From positions 186,001 through 250,000 of the forward strand of contig NZ_PZYZ01000005.1 of assembly GCF_003047295.1 (NCBI RefSeq): 64,000 nt of DNA, written 5' to 3'. Numbering within the stretch: the stretch's first letter is position 1; the number at the start of each line of letters is the position of its first letter. This DNA is from Nocardioides sediminis (lineage in GTDB: Bacteria > Actinomycetota > Actinomycetes > Propionibacteriales > Nocardioidaceae). A model generated the notes under the pieces. It was not told the origin of the DNA. It did no database searches and worked only from the letters and a program-made list of their open reading frames with translations. Positions 43,380 to 52,117 of the stretch are shown one piece after another. The translations under genes were made by a program, and so were the position numbers.

Positions 43380-43779
43380 CACCGTGTCGGACGTCGCCGT
43401 CGTCGAGCAGGCCAAGGGAGCGCTCATGCTCCGCTACGGAGTCGGCTCCTACGAGTCGCTCGGCGCCATGGTCGCCTGGGCGCGGGAGGCCGAGGTCACC
43501 CTGCACGAGGTCGCGCACGCCCTGGTCAAGGGCGTCTGCCAGGGACACGTCACGCCGGACACCCGGGCCATGGTCCGCTGGCTCGAGAAGCGCCTCCGCT
43601 CCGACATCGTCGAGGCGGGTGAGGACGCCGGGGAGGGGGACGGGGCGCGGCGCCGCAGCACGGTCGTGGGACACCTCCCGAACCAGGTCCCGCGACCACC
43701 GGCGACGGCCACCTCGACTGCACCGAGGTGGCGCTACACGTCCGCCGTGCATGCGGCCCGCGCCCTCGGCAGCTCCTGA
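43372..43779 (+). CDS. ANTAR-domain protein
   Basis: A 135-residue protein that starts straight with an ANTAR RNA-binding domain (about residues 8-55: VVEQAKGALMLRYGVGSYES, then HEVAHALVKGV). ANTAR proteins bind paired hairpins in mRNA leaders and prevent termination. There is no receiver or GAF domain, so it lacks its own sensing part; the C-terminal 65 residues are disordered. It may be a truncated form of a GAF-ANTAR protein or an independent small regulator. Followed by a PAS-PAS-ANTAR gene in the same direction. Confidence 0.85.
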   Translation: MTDTVSDVAVVEQAKGALMLRYGVGSYESLGAMVAWAREAEVTLHEVAHALVKGVCQGHVTPDTRAMVRWLEKRLRSDIVEAGEDAGEGDGARRRSTVVGHLPNQVPRPPATATSTAPRWRYTSAVHAARALGSS

Positions 43780-43869
43780 GCCGGCGTCCGGGACGCCACG
43801 GGGGACGTCCCGGACGTCACTGCCTTTCGACCCTGATGTCGGGCGGTCCCGGCTCTGCACGATGGATGC

Positions 43870-44796
43870 ATGACCGCAACCCACCACATCAGCGCCGCGG
43901 AGCAGCTCGACGCCATCGGCCAGGCGGTGATCACGACCGATCCCGGCGGCGTGGTCGTCTACTGGAACCCGGCCGCCGAGCGGCTCTACGGGTGGACTGC
44001 GCAGGAGGCGGTCGGCCGCAACATCGCCACGCTGGCGATCCCCGAGGTGGCCCAGGAGGTCGGTGCCGAGATCATGGCCGCGCTGCGGGACGGGACCGCG
44101 TGGTCGGGCGGGTTCCCGGTACGCCGCAAGGACGGCAGCCTGTTCCCCGCGCTGGTGACCGACGCGGGCATCTACCGCGACGGGAGCCTCGTGGGCATCG
44201 TCGGGGTCTCCACCAACCTCGGCTCCGCGCTCCGTCCGCTCCTGGAGCGCTCGACCGACGCGGCGCTGCTGCTGAGCAGCGACGCCGTGATCACCTACGC
44301 CAGCCCGGCGGTGGAGCTGCTGTTCGGCTGGGAGCAGGACACCCTGGTCGGCAGCTCCATCGTCCCGCTGCTGCACGAGGAGGACCGCCCCGACCTGGCC
44401 GTCCTGCTCGAGGACGTCGTCGCCCACCCGGGGGTCCACCCGCCCGCCGAGGTCCGGGTGCAGGCGTGGCACGACTGGCGGTGGGCGGAGATCGCCTTCA
44501 CCAACCTGCTCGACGATCCCTCCGTGCGCGGCGTGGTGTGCAACATGCGTCCCAGCCCCGCCCGGGTGGTGCAGGAGCAGGCCGAGCTGCGGGCGCGGCA
44601 GCTCGAGACCGCCCTCCAGTCCAGGCTGGTGATCGAGCTCGCCAAGGGCTACCTCGTCGGCCGCGACGGGGTCACCCCCGACGACGCCTTCGCCTCGCTG
44701 CGCACCTATGCGCGCTCCCACCACCTGTCGATCCACGACGTGTGCCGACGGGTCGTGGAGGGCGAGGACCTCGTCGCGCCGCCGACGGTGACGTGA
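43870..44796 (+). CDS. PAS-PAS-ANTAR regulator
   Basis: A 308-residue cytoplasmic sensor and RNA-binding protein. PAS 1 spans ~10-125 (IGQAVITTDPGGVVVYWNPA, RKDGSLFPALVTDAGIYRD), PAS 2 ~128-235 (LLLSSDAVITYASPAVELLF), and the ANTAR domain ~250-300 (LVIELAKGYLVGRDGVTPDD, then SIHDVCRRVVEG). The PAS domains would detect a ligand or redox state and gate RNA binding. No histidine-kinase partner is adjacent. Target leaders are unknown; ANTAR targets typically carry two hexaloop hairpins in tandem. Confidence 0.92.
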   Translation: MTATHHISAAEQLDAIGQAVITTDPGGVVVYWNPAAERLYGWTAQEAVGRNIATLAIPEVAQEVGAEIMAALRDGTAWSGGFPVRRKDGSLFPALVTDAGIYRDGSLVGIVGVSTNLGSALRPLLERSTDAALLLSSDAVITYASPAVELLFGWEQDTLVGSSIVPLLHEEDRPDLAVLLEDVVAHPGVHPPAEVRVQAWHDWRWAEIAFTNLLDDPSVRGVVCNMRPSPARVVQEQAELRARQLETALQSRLVIELAKGYLVGRDGVTPDDAFASLRTYARSHHLSIHDVCRRVVEGEDLVAPPTVT

Positions 44797-44805
44797 GCGT
44801 GTGTC

Positions 44806-46173
44806 TCACATCAGCTGCTCGAGGCGGGCCACGGCCGGCCCGGTGTGCGTCATGACCCGGGCCACGGCGTCGTCGAGCGCGGCGGACGGCTCCTGGTCGG
44901 GCCGGACGCGGGTGGGGTTGAGCGCCGTCGTGTCGGACCACTGCTTGATGTCCTTCTCGGAGATGAAGGACATGGTGGCGCGGGTGCCGCGGACGTTCAT
45001 CTCGGCCCACTGCGCCATCGAGTCGCCGTAGTTGGACGGCGGGCACAGCCGGTTCTTCTCGTCGTCGTCGTCGCGGGTGGCCTCGACGTACCCGATGAGG
45101 GCCGCGCCGAAGCACGGGAAGCCGGCCCGGATCGGCTGGAGGGTGATGTCCTGCGGGCGCCACACCGGGACGAGGGGTGGGTACTTGAGGCCGTCGGCCG
45201 CACAGTGGACGACCAGGGCATCGTCCGCGATGCCGACCGTCCCGCCGGCGAGGGCGAGCTTGCCGCGGCTGACCGACTCGACGTGCCCGCGGCGTACGAC
45301 GTCCTCGATGGTGCGCAGCTGGTCGAGCTCCCACGTCGCCAGCGTCGGCGTCTTGGCCATGGTCGGCATCACGGACCGGTCGATGCGGAGCATGATCCCG
45401 TGCTCCTCGAGCCGCAGGAACAGGTCCTCGAGCGAGGCCGCCTCGGCGGCCGACTGCATCAGGTCCGCCGCCATGCCCAGGAAGATCGGGAGGTCGGGCT
45501 GGATGAGCGCCCGGTTGAACATCCACGGCTCGCGCGGGCGCACCCAGCAGATCGCGTCCGGGTCCACGCCGCGACCCAGCAGCCAGACGCACGCGTCGGT
45601 GGCGGTCTTGCCCGCTCCCACGACGACGTACTGGCTGGGCGCCTCCTCGAGGCGCGCGAGGTCGTTGACCGGTAGGACACGGGCGCCGTCGCCGACGCCG
45701 AAGGGCGGCGGCTTCTCCGCGGGGATGCTCGGCGCGAGGTAGTGCGCGTTGACGATCCGGCAGCGGTCGGGCACCCGGACGGTCTCGCCGGAGATCCGGG
45801 AGGTGATGGTGCGGTCGCCGTCGTACTCGCTGTTGGGCAGGAGCTCGACCCGGCCCGTGTCGACGAGGCGGTCGAGCACCCGCGCGTAGTAGGCGACGAT
45901 CTCGGCCTGGGTGGCGCGCTCCTGCAGGCCCTTCTCGGGGCCGCGCTCCTGCAGCCGGCCGCCGCCGAGGAGCGTCGAGGCGACGCCGTAGAACGCGGAG
46001 GACTGGTGCAGCCGGACGAACGGGTAGGCCTCGAGCCAGTGCCCGCCGGCTCCGTGGCGGCGGTCGACCAGCAGGACCCGGGCGTCGGAGTGGTCGACCA
46101 GGGCGTCCGTGAACGCCATCCCCGTGGCGCCGGCCCCCACCACGAGGTAGTCGGCGTCGACCGTGCGCGTCAT
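44806..46173 (-). CDS. FAD/NAD(P)-binding flavoprotein (monooxygenase-like)
   Basis: A 455-residue two-dinucleotide-binding flavoprotein. The N-terminal FAD motif is YLVVGAGATGMAFTDALVDH; a second Rossmann motif YVVVGAGKTATDACVWLLGR lies near residue 175, and HQSSAFYGVAS follows the first domain. This layout resembles flavin-dependent monooxygenases and related hydroxylases, though the BVMO fingerprint FxGxxxHxxxW/P is not visible. No signal peptide. Start at 46173 (MTRTVDADYLVVGAG). Convergent with the ANTAR gene; monocistronic. Substrate unknown. Confidence 0.8.
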   Translation of the reverse strand: MTRTVDADYLVVGAGATGMAFTDALVDHSDARVLLVDRRHGAGGHWLEAYPFVRLHQSSAFYGVASTLLGGGRLQERGPEKGLQERATQAEIVAYYARVLDRLVDTGRVELLPNSEYDGDRTITSRISGETVRVPDRCRIVNAHYLAPSIPAEKPPPFGVGDGARVLPVNDLARLEEAPSQYVVVGAGKTATDACVWLLGRGVDPDAICWVRPREPWMFNRALIQPDLPIFLGMAADLMQSAAEAASLEDLFLRLEEHGIMLRIDRSVMPTMAKTPTLATWELDQLRTIEDVVRRGHVESVSRGKLALAGGTVGIADDALVVHCAADGLKYPPLVPVWRPQDITLQPIRAGFPCFGAALIGYVEATRDDDDEKNRLCPPSNYGDSMAQWAEMNVRGTRATMSFISEKDIKQWSDTTALNPTRVRPDQEPSAALDDAVARVMTHTGPAVARLEQLM

Positions 46174-46235
46174 GTGTCCACGGTGGCACTCCGACGGCGG
46201 CGCGTCCACGGGTCGGGCGGGCTAGCGTTCGGCGC

Positions 46236-47057
46236 ATGACCTCGGACGTGCTGCTCGTCGGCTGTGGTGACCTCGGCTCGGCGGTCGGGCTGCGGCTGGC
46301 CGGGCTCGGGCACGACGTGCTCGCGCTGCGCCGCAACGCCGGGAGGGTGCCCGCCCCGCTGCGCGGGCTCTCCGTCGACCTCTCGCGGGAGGTGCCGGAC
46401 CTCGCCGACCTCCGTGCCCGGTACGTCGTGGTCGCGCTCACCGCGCGGCCGCGGACCGAGGAGTCCTACCGGGCGACGTATGTCGAGGGGATGCGGCGCG
46501 CGCTCGACGCGCTCGCCGCGACGGGGACCGATCCGGAGCACGCCGTCCTGGTGTCCTCGACCGCGGTCCACGCGAGCCGGGACCTCCCGCCGCTCGAGGA
46601 CGAGACGGCTCCCCCGCGTCCGTCCGACGGACCGGGCCGCGCGCTGGTGGAGGCCGAGGAGCTGTTCCACGACCGGCTGCCGGGCGGCACCGTGCTGCGG
46701 CTCTCGGGCCTGTACGGCGGGTCGAGCACGCGCCTGCTCGACATGGTGCGCGAGGGGCGGGTCACCGACCCGCACCGCTGGACCAACCGCATCCACCGCG
46801 AGGACGCCGCCGCGGCCGTCGTCCACCTGCTGACGCGCGCCGACGAGCCCGAGGGGCTCTACCTCGGGACCGACGACGAGCCCGCCCAGCTGGGCGAGGT
46901 GGCGGCGTACCTCGCCGCACGCCTGGGCGCCCCCGTGCCGCCGGCCGCCGACCCGGCCCGGGGCCACGGCAAGCGGCTCTCCAACGCCCGGCTGCGGGCG
47001 ACGGGGTGGGCGCCGAGCCGCCCGAGCTACCGCGAGGGCTACGCCCAGGTGTGCTGA
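46236..47057 (+). CDS. NAD(P)-dependent epimerase/dehydratase-like protein
   Basis: A 273-residue Rossmann-fold protein of the extended SDR group (YeeZ-like): VLLVGCGDLGSAVGLRLAGL binds the cofactor, VSSTAVHASRD includes the active-site Ser region, and the substrate domain has RLSGLYGGSSTRLLDMV and NRIHREDAAAAVVHLLT. The usual YxxxK of SDR enzymes is not visible (the region reads GPGRALVEAEELF), as in YeeZ-type members, so enzyme activity is doubtful. The start is 7 nt after TAGCGT (46223-46228). Monocistronic. Confidence 0.82.
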   Translation: MTSDVLLVGCGDLGSAVGLRLAGLGHDVLALRRNAGRVPAPLRGLSVDLSREVPDLADLRARYVVVALTARPRTEESYRATYVEGMRRALDALAATGTDPEHAVLVSSTAVHASRDLPPLEDETAPPRPSDGPGRALVEAEELFHDRLPGGTVLRLSGLYGGSSTRLLDMVREGRVTDPHRWTNRIHREDAAAAVVHLLTRADEPEGLYLGTDDEPAQLGEVAAYLAARLGAPVPPAADPARGHGKRLSNARLRATGWAPSRPSYREGYAQVC

Positions 47058-47073
47058 GGGGTCCGCGCGGGAC

Positions 47074-47397
47074 TCAGGTCGCAGCGCCCGGATCGGCCCC
47101 GCGGTCGAGGTCGAGGACGACGTGGCAGGTGTCGCCGGCGTGCAGGCCCTCGGCGCGGCGCACCGCCTTCTTGAGGGGCAGGACGTAGCAACCGATCTTC
47201 GCGTCAGGGAACAACGAGGTGCGCCAGGTCGAGGAACCGACGGTCACGACGACCCGGACGCTGCCGAACCCCTCGGGTGGGCCGGCCTCGACCCTGATGT
47301 CGTCGGAGACGTCACCCGGCACGGTCAGGAAGTGCCAGGAACCGGGCTCGTCGGGCGAGTGCTCCCAGACCTCGGCGTCGAAGGCGTGCTCGGCCAT
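47074..47397 (-). CDS. DUF1905-domain protein
   Basis: A 107-residue beta-rich protein: FDAEVWEHSPDEPGSWHFLT at the start, GFGSVRVVVTVGSSTWRTSL in the middle and YVLPLKKAVRRAEGLHAGDT, the usual DUF1905 end. Other members are fused to a YdeI-type C-terminal domain; here only the N-terminal half is present. Role unknown. It is convergent with the epimerase gene and is followed on the same strand, upstream, by the histidine kinase. Confidence 0.85.
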   Translation of the reverse strand: MAEHAFDAEVWEHSPDEPGSWHFLTVPGDVSDDIRVEAGPPEGFGSVRVVVTVGSSTWRTSLFPDAKIGCYVLPLKKAVRRAEGLHAGDTCHVVLDLDRGADPGAAT

Positions 47398-47429
47398 GGG
47401 GAGATCGTGGCACGGCAGGGGCCGGCGCC

Positions 47430-49208
47430 TCAGCCCCCGAGGGGGAGGGTGACGGTGACCGTCGTGCCCTCGCCGAGCCCGGAGTCGACCGCGATGCGAC
47501 CGCCGTGGCGCCGGACGATCCGGTCGACGATGACCAGGCCCAGGCCGCTGCCGGGGCGGGCCAGCGCCTCGGGGTTGCTGGAGCGGAAGAACTCGCGGAA
47601 CAGCTCGCGCTGGTCGGACTCGGAGATGCCCAGCCCGCGATCGGTGACCCGGAGCGTCGCGTGCTCGCCGTCGGCGGCCAGGTCGACGGTCACCGAGCCG
47701 CCCTCGTCGGAGTACTTCACAGCGTTGCTCACCAGGTTGGCCAGCATCCGGTGCAGCTCGTCGGGGTGGCCGGCCACGCGGACCGGGACGGCCGGCAGCC
47801 CGGTGCCGATCGTCACCGAGCGGGCCGCCGCGGCATGGGCGCACTCGTCCTGCACGTCCTTCACGACCCGGTCCAGGTCGACCGGCTCGGGGTGGAACCC
47901 GGCTGCGGGGTCGGAGACGTGCGCCGCGGTGAGCAGGTCGTCGATGACCCCCTCGATGCGCCGGGCGCCGCGCACCGCCGACTCCACCGACCGGCGGCCG
48001 CGGTCGGTGAGGTCCTCGTCCTCGAGGAGCTCGAGGTTGCCGACGACGGAGGTGAGCGGGTTGCGCAGCTCGTGGGCGACCGTGCTGACGAGCCCGGCGC
48101 GGTAGCCGTCGAGCTCGCGCAGCCGGTCGACGACCGCACGCTCCTGGTCGCGCTGGCGGGCGTTGGCCACCGCCCGGCCGAGGTCGCGGCCGATGTCGAG
48201 CGCGGCGTCGTACTCCACCTGCGTCCAGACCGGGTCGTCGGAGACCCGGGAGAGCGCCAGGAACCCGAGGCACTCCAGGCCCGCGCCCAGCGGGACGAAG
48301 AGGATCGAGCCGATGTGGATGCCGTCGAGGAAGTCGAGCATCGCGCGGGCGTCCTCGGGCTCCAGGCCGGGGTGCTCGCTGCGGCCGACGGAGAAGTGCG
48401 CGACGTACTGGTCGGCCCAGTAGCGGTGCGCGAGGTCGAACAGCACGTCGTCGAACGCGTCCAGCACGGGACGGTCCTGTCCGCCCTCGGCGAACCACGT
48501 GCTCGACGTGCTGCCGTCGGTCTCGAAGGCCGAGAGCCACATGCCGACCGCGTCGAAGGAGGAGACCACCGCGGCGCGGCAGGCCTCGATCACCCGCTCC
48601 AGCGACGGCTCGCCCATCGCCCGGCGCACCATCTCGCGCGCCTCGGTCGCCATCCGCACGCGCTCGCCGAGCTCCTCGCGGTCGAGGGCGAGGATGACCG
48701 AGCTGCGGGCCACCTCGGCGTACCTCGCCAGGACCTCGCGCTGCTGCGGACCGGGACGCCGGCCGTCCACCGGCGCGTCGACGGTGAGCAGGCCGCGGAG
48801 CTCACCGTCCGCGTCGAACAGCGGGGCGGCCAGCAGGTCGAGCGGGTGCCAGCCGTCGGGGCCACTGACCGGCTGGAGGTCTGGGACGTGGCTGTAGTCG
48901 AGGACCTCCTCGCCGACGCGGTCGTGCGGGACGAAGCGCAGGTCGCCCCACTCGTCGGCCTTCTGCAGCTCCTTCTCCAGCACCTCGACCGGGAGCCGAG
49001 TGCCGACCATGTCGGCGAGCTCGGCCCCGGACGCGGCGACCAGCTCGAGGGAGTCGCCGCGACGCACGCTGATCGCCGACCGGGCGAAACCGGCCAGCGC
49101 GGCCGCGCCCTCGGCGAGCACCTGCAGGGAGGCGCGCGTCGGCGCGTCGGACCACGAGTCCTCGACGCCCGTGCCGCGCGCACGGGAGTGCACCACACCG
49201 ACTCCCAT
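47430..49208 (-). CDS. GAF-domain sensor histidine kinase
   Basis: A 592-residue soluble kinase with two GAF-like sensing regions (~35-195 and ~215-365; e.g. GWHPLDLLAAPLFDADGELR and SILFVPLGAGLECLGFLALS), a HisKA helix with the phospho-His in VSTVAHELRNPLTSVVGNLE, and an HATPase domain: N box NLVSNAVKYSDEGG, G1 VTDRGLGIS, G2 GSGLGLVIV. No transmembrane helix, so it senses a cytoplasmic signal. No response regulator lies beside it (orphan). The start at 49208 (MGVGVVHS, with GAGGG upstream) is my choice; a longer reading to 49298 would overlap the regulatory repeats before the opposite gene. Confidence 0.9.
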   Translation of the reverse strand: MGVGVVHSRARGTGVEDSWSDAPTRASLQVLAEGAAALAGFARSAISVRRGDSLELVAASGAELADMVGTRLPVEVLEKELQKADEWGDLRFVPHDRVGEEVLDYSHVPDLQPVSGPDGWHPLDLLAAPLFDADGELRGLLTVDAPVDGRRPGPQQREVLARYAEVARSSVILALDREELGERVRMATEAREMVRRAMGEPSLERVIEACRAAVVSSFDAVGMWLSAFETDGSTSSTWFAEGGQDRPVLDAFDDVLFDLAHRYWADQYVAHFSVGRSEHPGLEPEDARAMLDFLDGIHIGSILFVPLGAGLECLGFLALSRVSDDPVWTQVEYDAALDIGRDLGRAVANARQRDQERAVVDRLRELDGYRAGLVSTVAHELRNPLTSVVGNLELLEDEDLTDRGRRSVESAVRGARRIEGVIDDLLTAAHVSDPAAGFHPEPVDLDRVVKDVQDECAHAAAARSVTIGTGLPAVPVRVAGHPDELHRMLANLVSNAVKYSDEGGSVTVDLAADGEHATLRVTDRGLGISESDQRELFREFFRSSNPEALARPGSGLGLVIVDRIVRRHGGRIAVDSGLGEGTTVTVTLPLGG

Positions 49209-49273
49209 CCAGCGTCGATCCCTCGACACGTCCGCCTTCGACGGCCCAGCATAGTGAGCAGTCCTCAGACATG

Positions 49274-49321
49274 CTCCAGAATCTGTCAAGACGTCCATGA
49301 CGACTTCTGGAGAACTAGAAT
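49274..49321 (+). promoter_or_regulatory. Inverted repeat and promoter of the glycerophosphotransferase-like gene
   Basis: CTCCAGAA (49274-49281) and TTCTGGAG (49305-49312) are exact inverted repeats separated by 23 nt; TAGAAT (49316-49321) follows, 6 nt before the GTG. The repeat sits where a repressor or activator would touch this leaderless promoter and the divergent histidine-kinase start. The binding protein is not known. Confidence 0.5.
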
Positions 49322-49327
49322 CTGGGC

Positions 49328-50467
49328 GTGAACGACGTCCACGTCATCGCCTACTACGCCGACGACCCCACGCGCAGCTACCAGCTGGTCCAGTGGCTGG
49401 AGGTGCTCGAGGTGCTCGACGACCTCCACCCGGTGGGCGTCGTCGTGCGGGACGCGGACGTCGCGGCACTGCTCGCGGAACGGACGACGCTGCCGGTCCT
49501 GCTCGCGCCGAGCTTCCCCGAGCTCACCGAGCTGTACGACGCGCTCGACGCCAAGCTGGTGCTCTACTGCAACAACTCGATCCTCAACTTCCAGTCGCTG
49601 ATCGACGGACGCATGCTGCACGCCCACATCAACCACGGCGAGAGTGACAAGCAGTCCATGGCGAGCAACAACGCCAAGGCCTACGACCGCGTCCTCGTCG
49701 CCGGCGAGGCCGCGGTGCAACGCCACGTCGACGGACTCCTCGACTTCGACACCAGCCGCCTGGTGCGGATCGGCCGGCCGCAGCTCGACCTGCGCCCGGA
49801 GCCGCTGCTCGCGCCGAGCACGCGTCGCACCGTCCTCTACGCCCCCACCTGGGAGGGCGACGCCGGCTACAACGACTACACCTCCCTCGACACGATCGGG
49901 ACCCGGATCGCGGCCGCGATCCTCGCGGTCCCCGACGTGCGGTTGGTCTACAAGCCGCACCCCAAGGTGACGACCAGCCTCACGCCGGCGGTGCAGGAGG
50001 CGCACCTGGCCATCCTGGACATGATCGCGACGGCGGCCGAGCGCGAGGCCGACGCCGGCCACACCGCGGTGCTGCGCGGCGACATCCTGGCCGTGATGCC
50101 GGACTGCGACGCGATGGTGACCGACGTGTCCTCGGTGGGCCTGGACTGGCTCTACCTGCGCACCGAGGCCCCGATCCTGATCACCGACCGCCACCAGGAC
50201 CCCGAGCGCTTCCACGCCGACGTGCCGGTCAGCCGGTGCGCCGACGTCATCGACGAGTCGACCGTGGACGGGCTGGCCGACCTGCTCGCCGACCGTCTGG
50301 TCCACGACGAGCACCACCTCGCCCGGCAGGCGATGCGGCACCACTACTTCGACGACATCCAGGTCGGCGACAGCACCCACCGCTTCCTGGAGTCGGTCAC
50401 CGAGCTGGTCACCCTGCGCGACCGACTGGTCGAGCGCCGGCTGCACGGCGACGCGATCACCGCCTGA
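49328..50467 (+). CDS. CDP-glycerol glycerophosphotransferase-like protein
   Basis: A 379-residue GT-B-type enzyme of the TagB/TagF family, which builds poly(glycerol phosphate) chains on wall glycopolymers. Family landmarks: INHGESDKQS (the HG loop), VLYAPTWEGDAGY, VYKPHPKV and CDAMVTDVSSVGLDWLYL. Length is close to TagB rather than the longer TagF. It has no membrane helix and would work on the cytoplasmic face. No other teichoic-acid gene is nearby, so the acceptor is unknown. The GTG follows TAGAAT by 6 nt, consistent with a leaderless transcript. Confidence 0.83.
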   Translation: MNDVHVIAYYADDPTRSYQLVQWLEVLEVLDDLHPVGVVVRDADVAALLAERTTLPVLLAPSFPELTELYDALDAKLVLYCNNSILNFQSLIDGRMLHAHINHGESDKQSMASNNAKAYDRVLVAGEAAVQRHVDGLLDFDTSRLVRIGRPQLDLRPEPLLAPSTRRTVLYAPTWEGDAGYNDYTSLDTIGTRIAAAILAVPDVRLVYKPHPKVTTSLTPAVQEAHLAILDMIATAAEREADAGHTAVLRGDILAVMPDCDAMVTDVSSVGLDWLYLRTEAPILITDRHQDPERFHADVPVSRCADVIDESTVDGLADLLADRLVHDEHHLARQAMRHHYFDDIQVGDSTHRFLESVTELVTLRDRLVERRLHGDAITA

Positions 50468-50590
50468 GCCGGCCCGACGTCATCCGGGCCGCGCCGGTCC
50501 AGTCCGGTGCCACCCCCACGGTCACCGGATGTGGGGACGTGCGTCCGGAACCCGGACGACTCGGCCCCCGAGTGCCCCACCATCACGATC

Positions 50591-51049
50591 GTGACGACGC
50601 CGGCCGCCCCGTTCCCCATCGAGGTGTCCGTCGCGCCGACCGTTCGGGGCAGGTGGTGGCGCAGCGGGTGGCCGCCGCTGCTCCTGGCCCTGGCCTGCGC
50701 CGGGGCCTACGCCGTGTTCTTCGCGCTCCCCTACTACGTCAACGACCTCGACCGGTTCCCGCTCGCCGAGCTCGCCACCGCCGCCCCGGACCCGCGCGAG
50801 GCGTGGCCCCACGACCAGGGGCCGTCGTGGGACGCGTTCCGGACGGGCGCGATGGCGACCTTCCTGCTCGACCCGGCGGTCGCGCTCGCCACCTTGGCGT
50901 GGGCCGGGCTGCGGACCCGGCAGGGCATCGCCGCCGGCGACCTGCGGCGCACCGGCCCGGCGCTGGTGGCCGCGGCGATCGCGCTCGGCACCCTGGCGTG
51001 GGTGCTCTCTCCGTTCGGCCGGGCGCTGATGGGCTGGTCCCTCGGCTGA
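50591..51049 (+). CDS. Hypothetical membrane protein
   Basis: A 152-residue protein (if it starts at GTG 50591; an earlier GTG at 50507 adds an unlikely Cys/Pro-rich stretch). It has three membrane helices: PPLLLALACAGAYAVFFALP, AVALATLAWAGLRTRQ, ALVAAAIALGTLAWVLSPFG. The loop NDLDRFPLAELATAAPD lies outside the first helix. No family recognised. Convergent with the LysR gene, 6 bp apart. Confidence 0.55.
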   Translation: MTTPAAPFPIEVSVAPTVRGRWWRSGWPPLLLALACAGAYAVFFALPYYVNDLDRFPLAELATAAPDPREAWPHDQGPSWDAFRTGAMATFLLDPAVALATLAWAGLRTRQGIAAGDLRRTGPALVAAAIALGTLAWVLSPFGRALMGWSLG

Positions 51050-51055
51050 GGGGCG

Positions 51056-51967
51056 CTACTCCGCGACGCGGGTGAGCACGTCGAGCACGCGTCGCACGAC
51101 GGGCGTCACGGACTCCCGCGACCACACGGCGTACAGCTCGACGGGGCGCTCGGGGTCGGCGTCGAGCTGGGTGTCGCCGCCACCGTGGGCGAGGTCCTTG
51201 AAGACCACGCCCTCGACGTGCAGCGACGTGGCCGACGCGGGGGCCAGCGCGAGGCCGCGGTCGGCGGCCACGAGGAGCATCGCGGTGAGCACCTGGTGGA
51301 CGCGCTGCTCGATGCGAGGGTGGGCGTTGGCCAGGAAGCGCACCGACAGCTCGTGGAAGTAGCGCGACTGCTGCGGGTGGTAGCCGATGACGGGCTGGCC
51401 CTCGAAGTCGTGCGGCGTCAGCGGCCGGTCGAGCGCGGCCAGCGGGTGGTCGGCGGGCACGACGGCCATCAGCGGCTCGCGCTGGATCACCCGCGACGAC
51501 AGCAGCGAGGTGTCGAACGGCGGGCGGGCCAGGCCGATGTCGAGCTCGCCGCGGCGGATGCCGTCGACCTGGGCGAGCGTGACACGCTCGGAGAGCAGCA
51601 CCTCGACGTCGGGCAGCTCGGCGGTCAGCCGGCGCAGCAGCGGGCCGAGGACGGAGATCGCCGAGACTGCGGTGAAGCCGAGGCGTACGACGCCCGCGAC
51701 CCCGGCGTCCACGCGGCGGGCCAGGTCGCCCGCGCCCTCCACGAGGTTGAGCAGCCGGTAGGCCTCGTCCAGGAACGCGGCGCCGGCGCCGGTGAGGGCG
51801 ACGCGGCGGTTGTCGCGCTCGAGCAGCTGGGCGCCGACCGCCTTCTCCAGCTTCTGGATCTGGCGCGAGAGCGGGGGCTGGGTCATCTGGAGCCGCTCGG
51901 CGGCCCGGCCGAAGTGCAGCTCCTCGGCGACTGCGACGAAGGAGCGGACCTGGTCGAGCGTGATCAC
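51056..51967 (-). CDS. LysR-family transcriptional regulator
   Basis: A 303-residue regulator. Residues ~1-60 carry the winged helix-turn-helix (FVAVAEELHFGRAAERLQMT, QPPLSRQIQKLE). The remainder is the effector-binding domain with LGFTAVSAISVLGPLL and LDIGLARPPFD, close to the aromatic/dicarboxylate-sensing branch of LysR proteins (BenM/CatM-like LGFTA). It is divergent from tctC, the usual position for a LysR regulator of the adjacent transport operon. The shared promoter before kdgD (2934-2987) makes it a candidate regulator of that operon as well. Confidence 0.93.
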   Translation of the reverse strand: MITLDQVRSFVAVAEELHFGRAAERLQMTQPPLSRQIQKLEKAVGAQLLERDNRRVALTGAGAAFLDEAYRLLNLVEGAGDLARRVDAGVAGVVRLGFTAVSAISVLGPLLRRLTAELPDVEVLLSERVTLAQVDGIRRGELDIGLARPPFDTSLLSSRVIQREPLMAVVPADHPLAALDRPLTPHDFEGQPVIGYHPQQSRYFHELSVRFLANAHPRIEQRVHQVLTAMLLVAADRGLALAPASATSLHVEGVVFKDLAHGGGDTQLDADPERPVELYAVWSRESVTPVVRRVLDVLTRVAE

Positions 51968-52021
51968 CGCCCCAGACTAGTCGACGATGCGCGCCGCATA
52001 TCATTCCATGCCGAATCGGGC

Positions 52022-52052
52022 TTGGACGGGCATCGACGCGCCTACCTAGTGT
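52022..52052 (+). promoter_or_regulatory. Promoter of the tct operon
   Basis: TTGGAC (52022-52027), 19 nt, TAGTGT (52047-52052). Hexamers, spacing and spacer (GGCATCG, then CGCGC) match the kdgD promoter at 2934-2964. Upstream, GCAT and ATGC halves around ATCATTCC (about 51996-52011) form a LysR-like dyad. Regulated jointly with kdgD by inference. Confidence 0.65.
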
Positions 52053-52117
52053 CGGTGATCACATCAAGTCGGAGGGTCGCACCGCGGCACCTCACCAGCG
52101 CAACCAAGGAGCACAGC

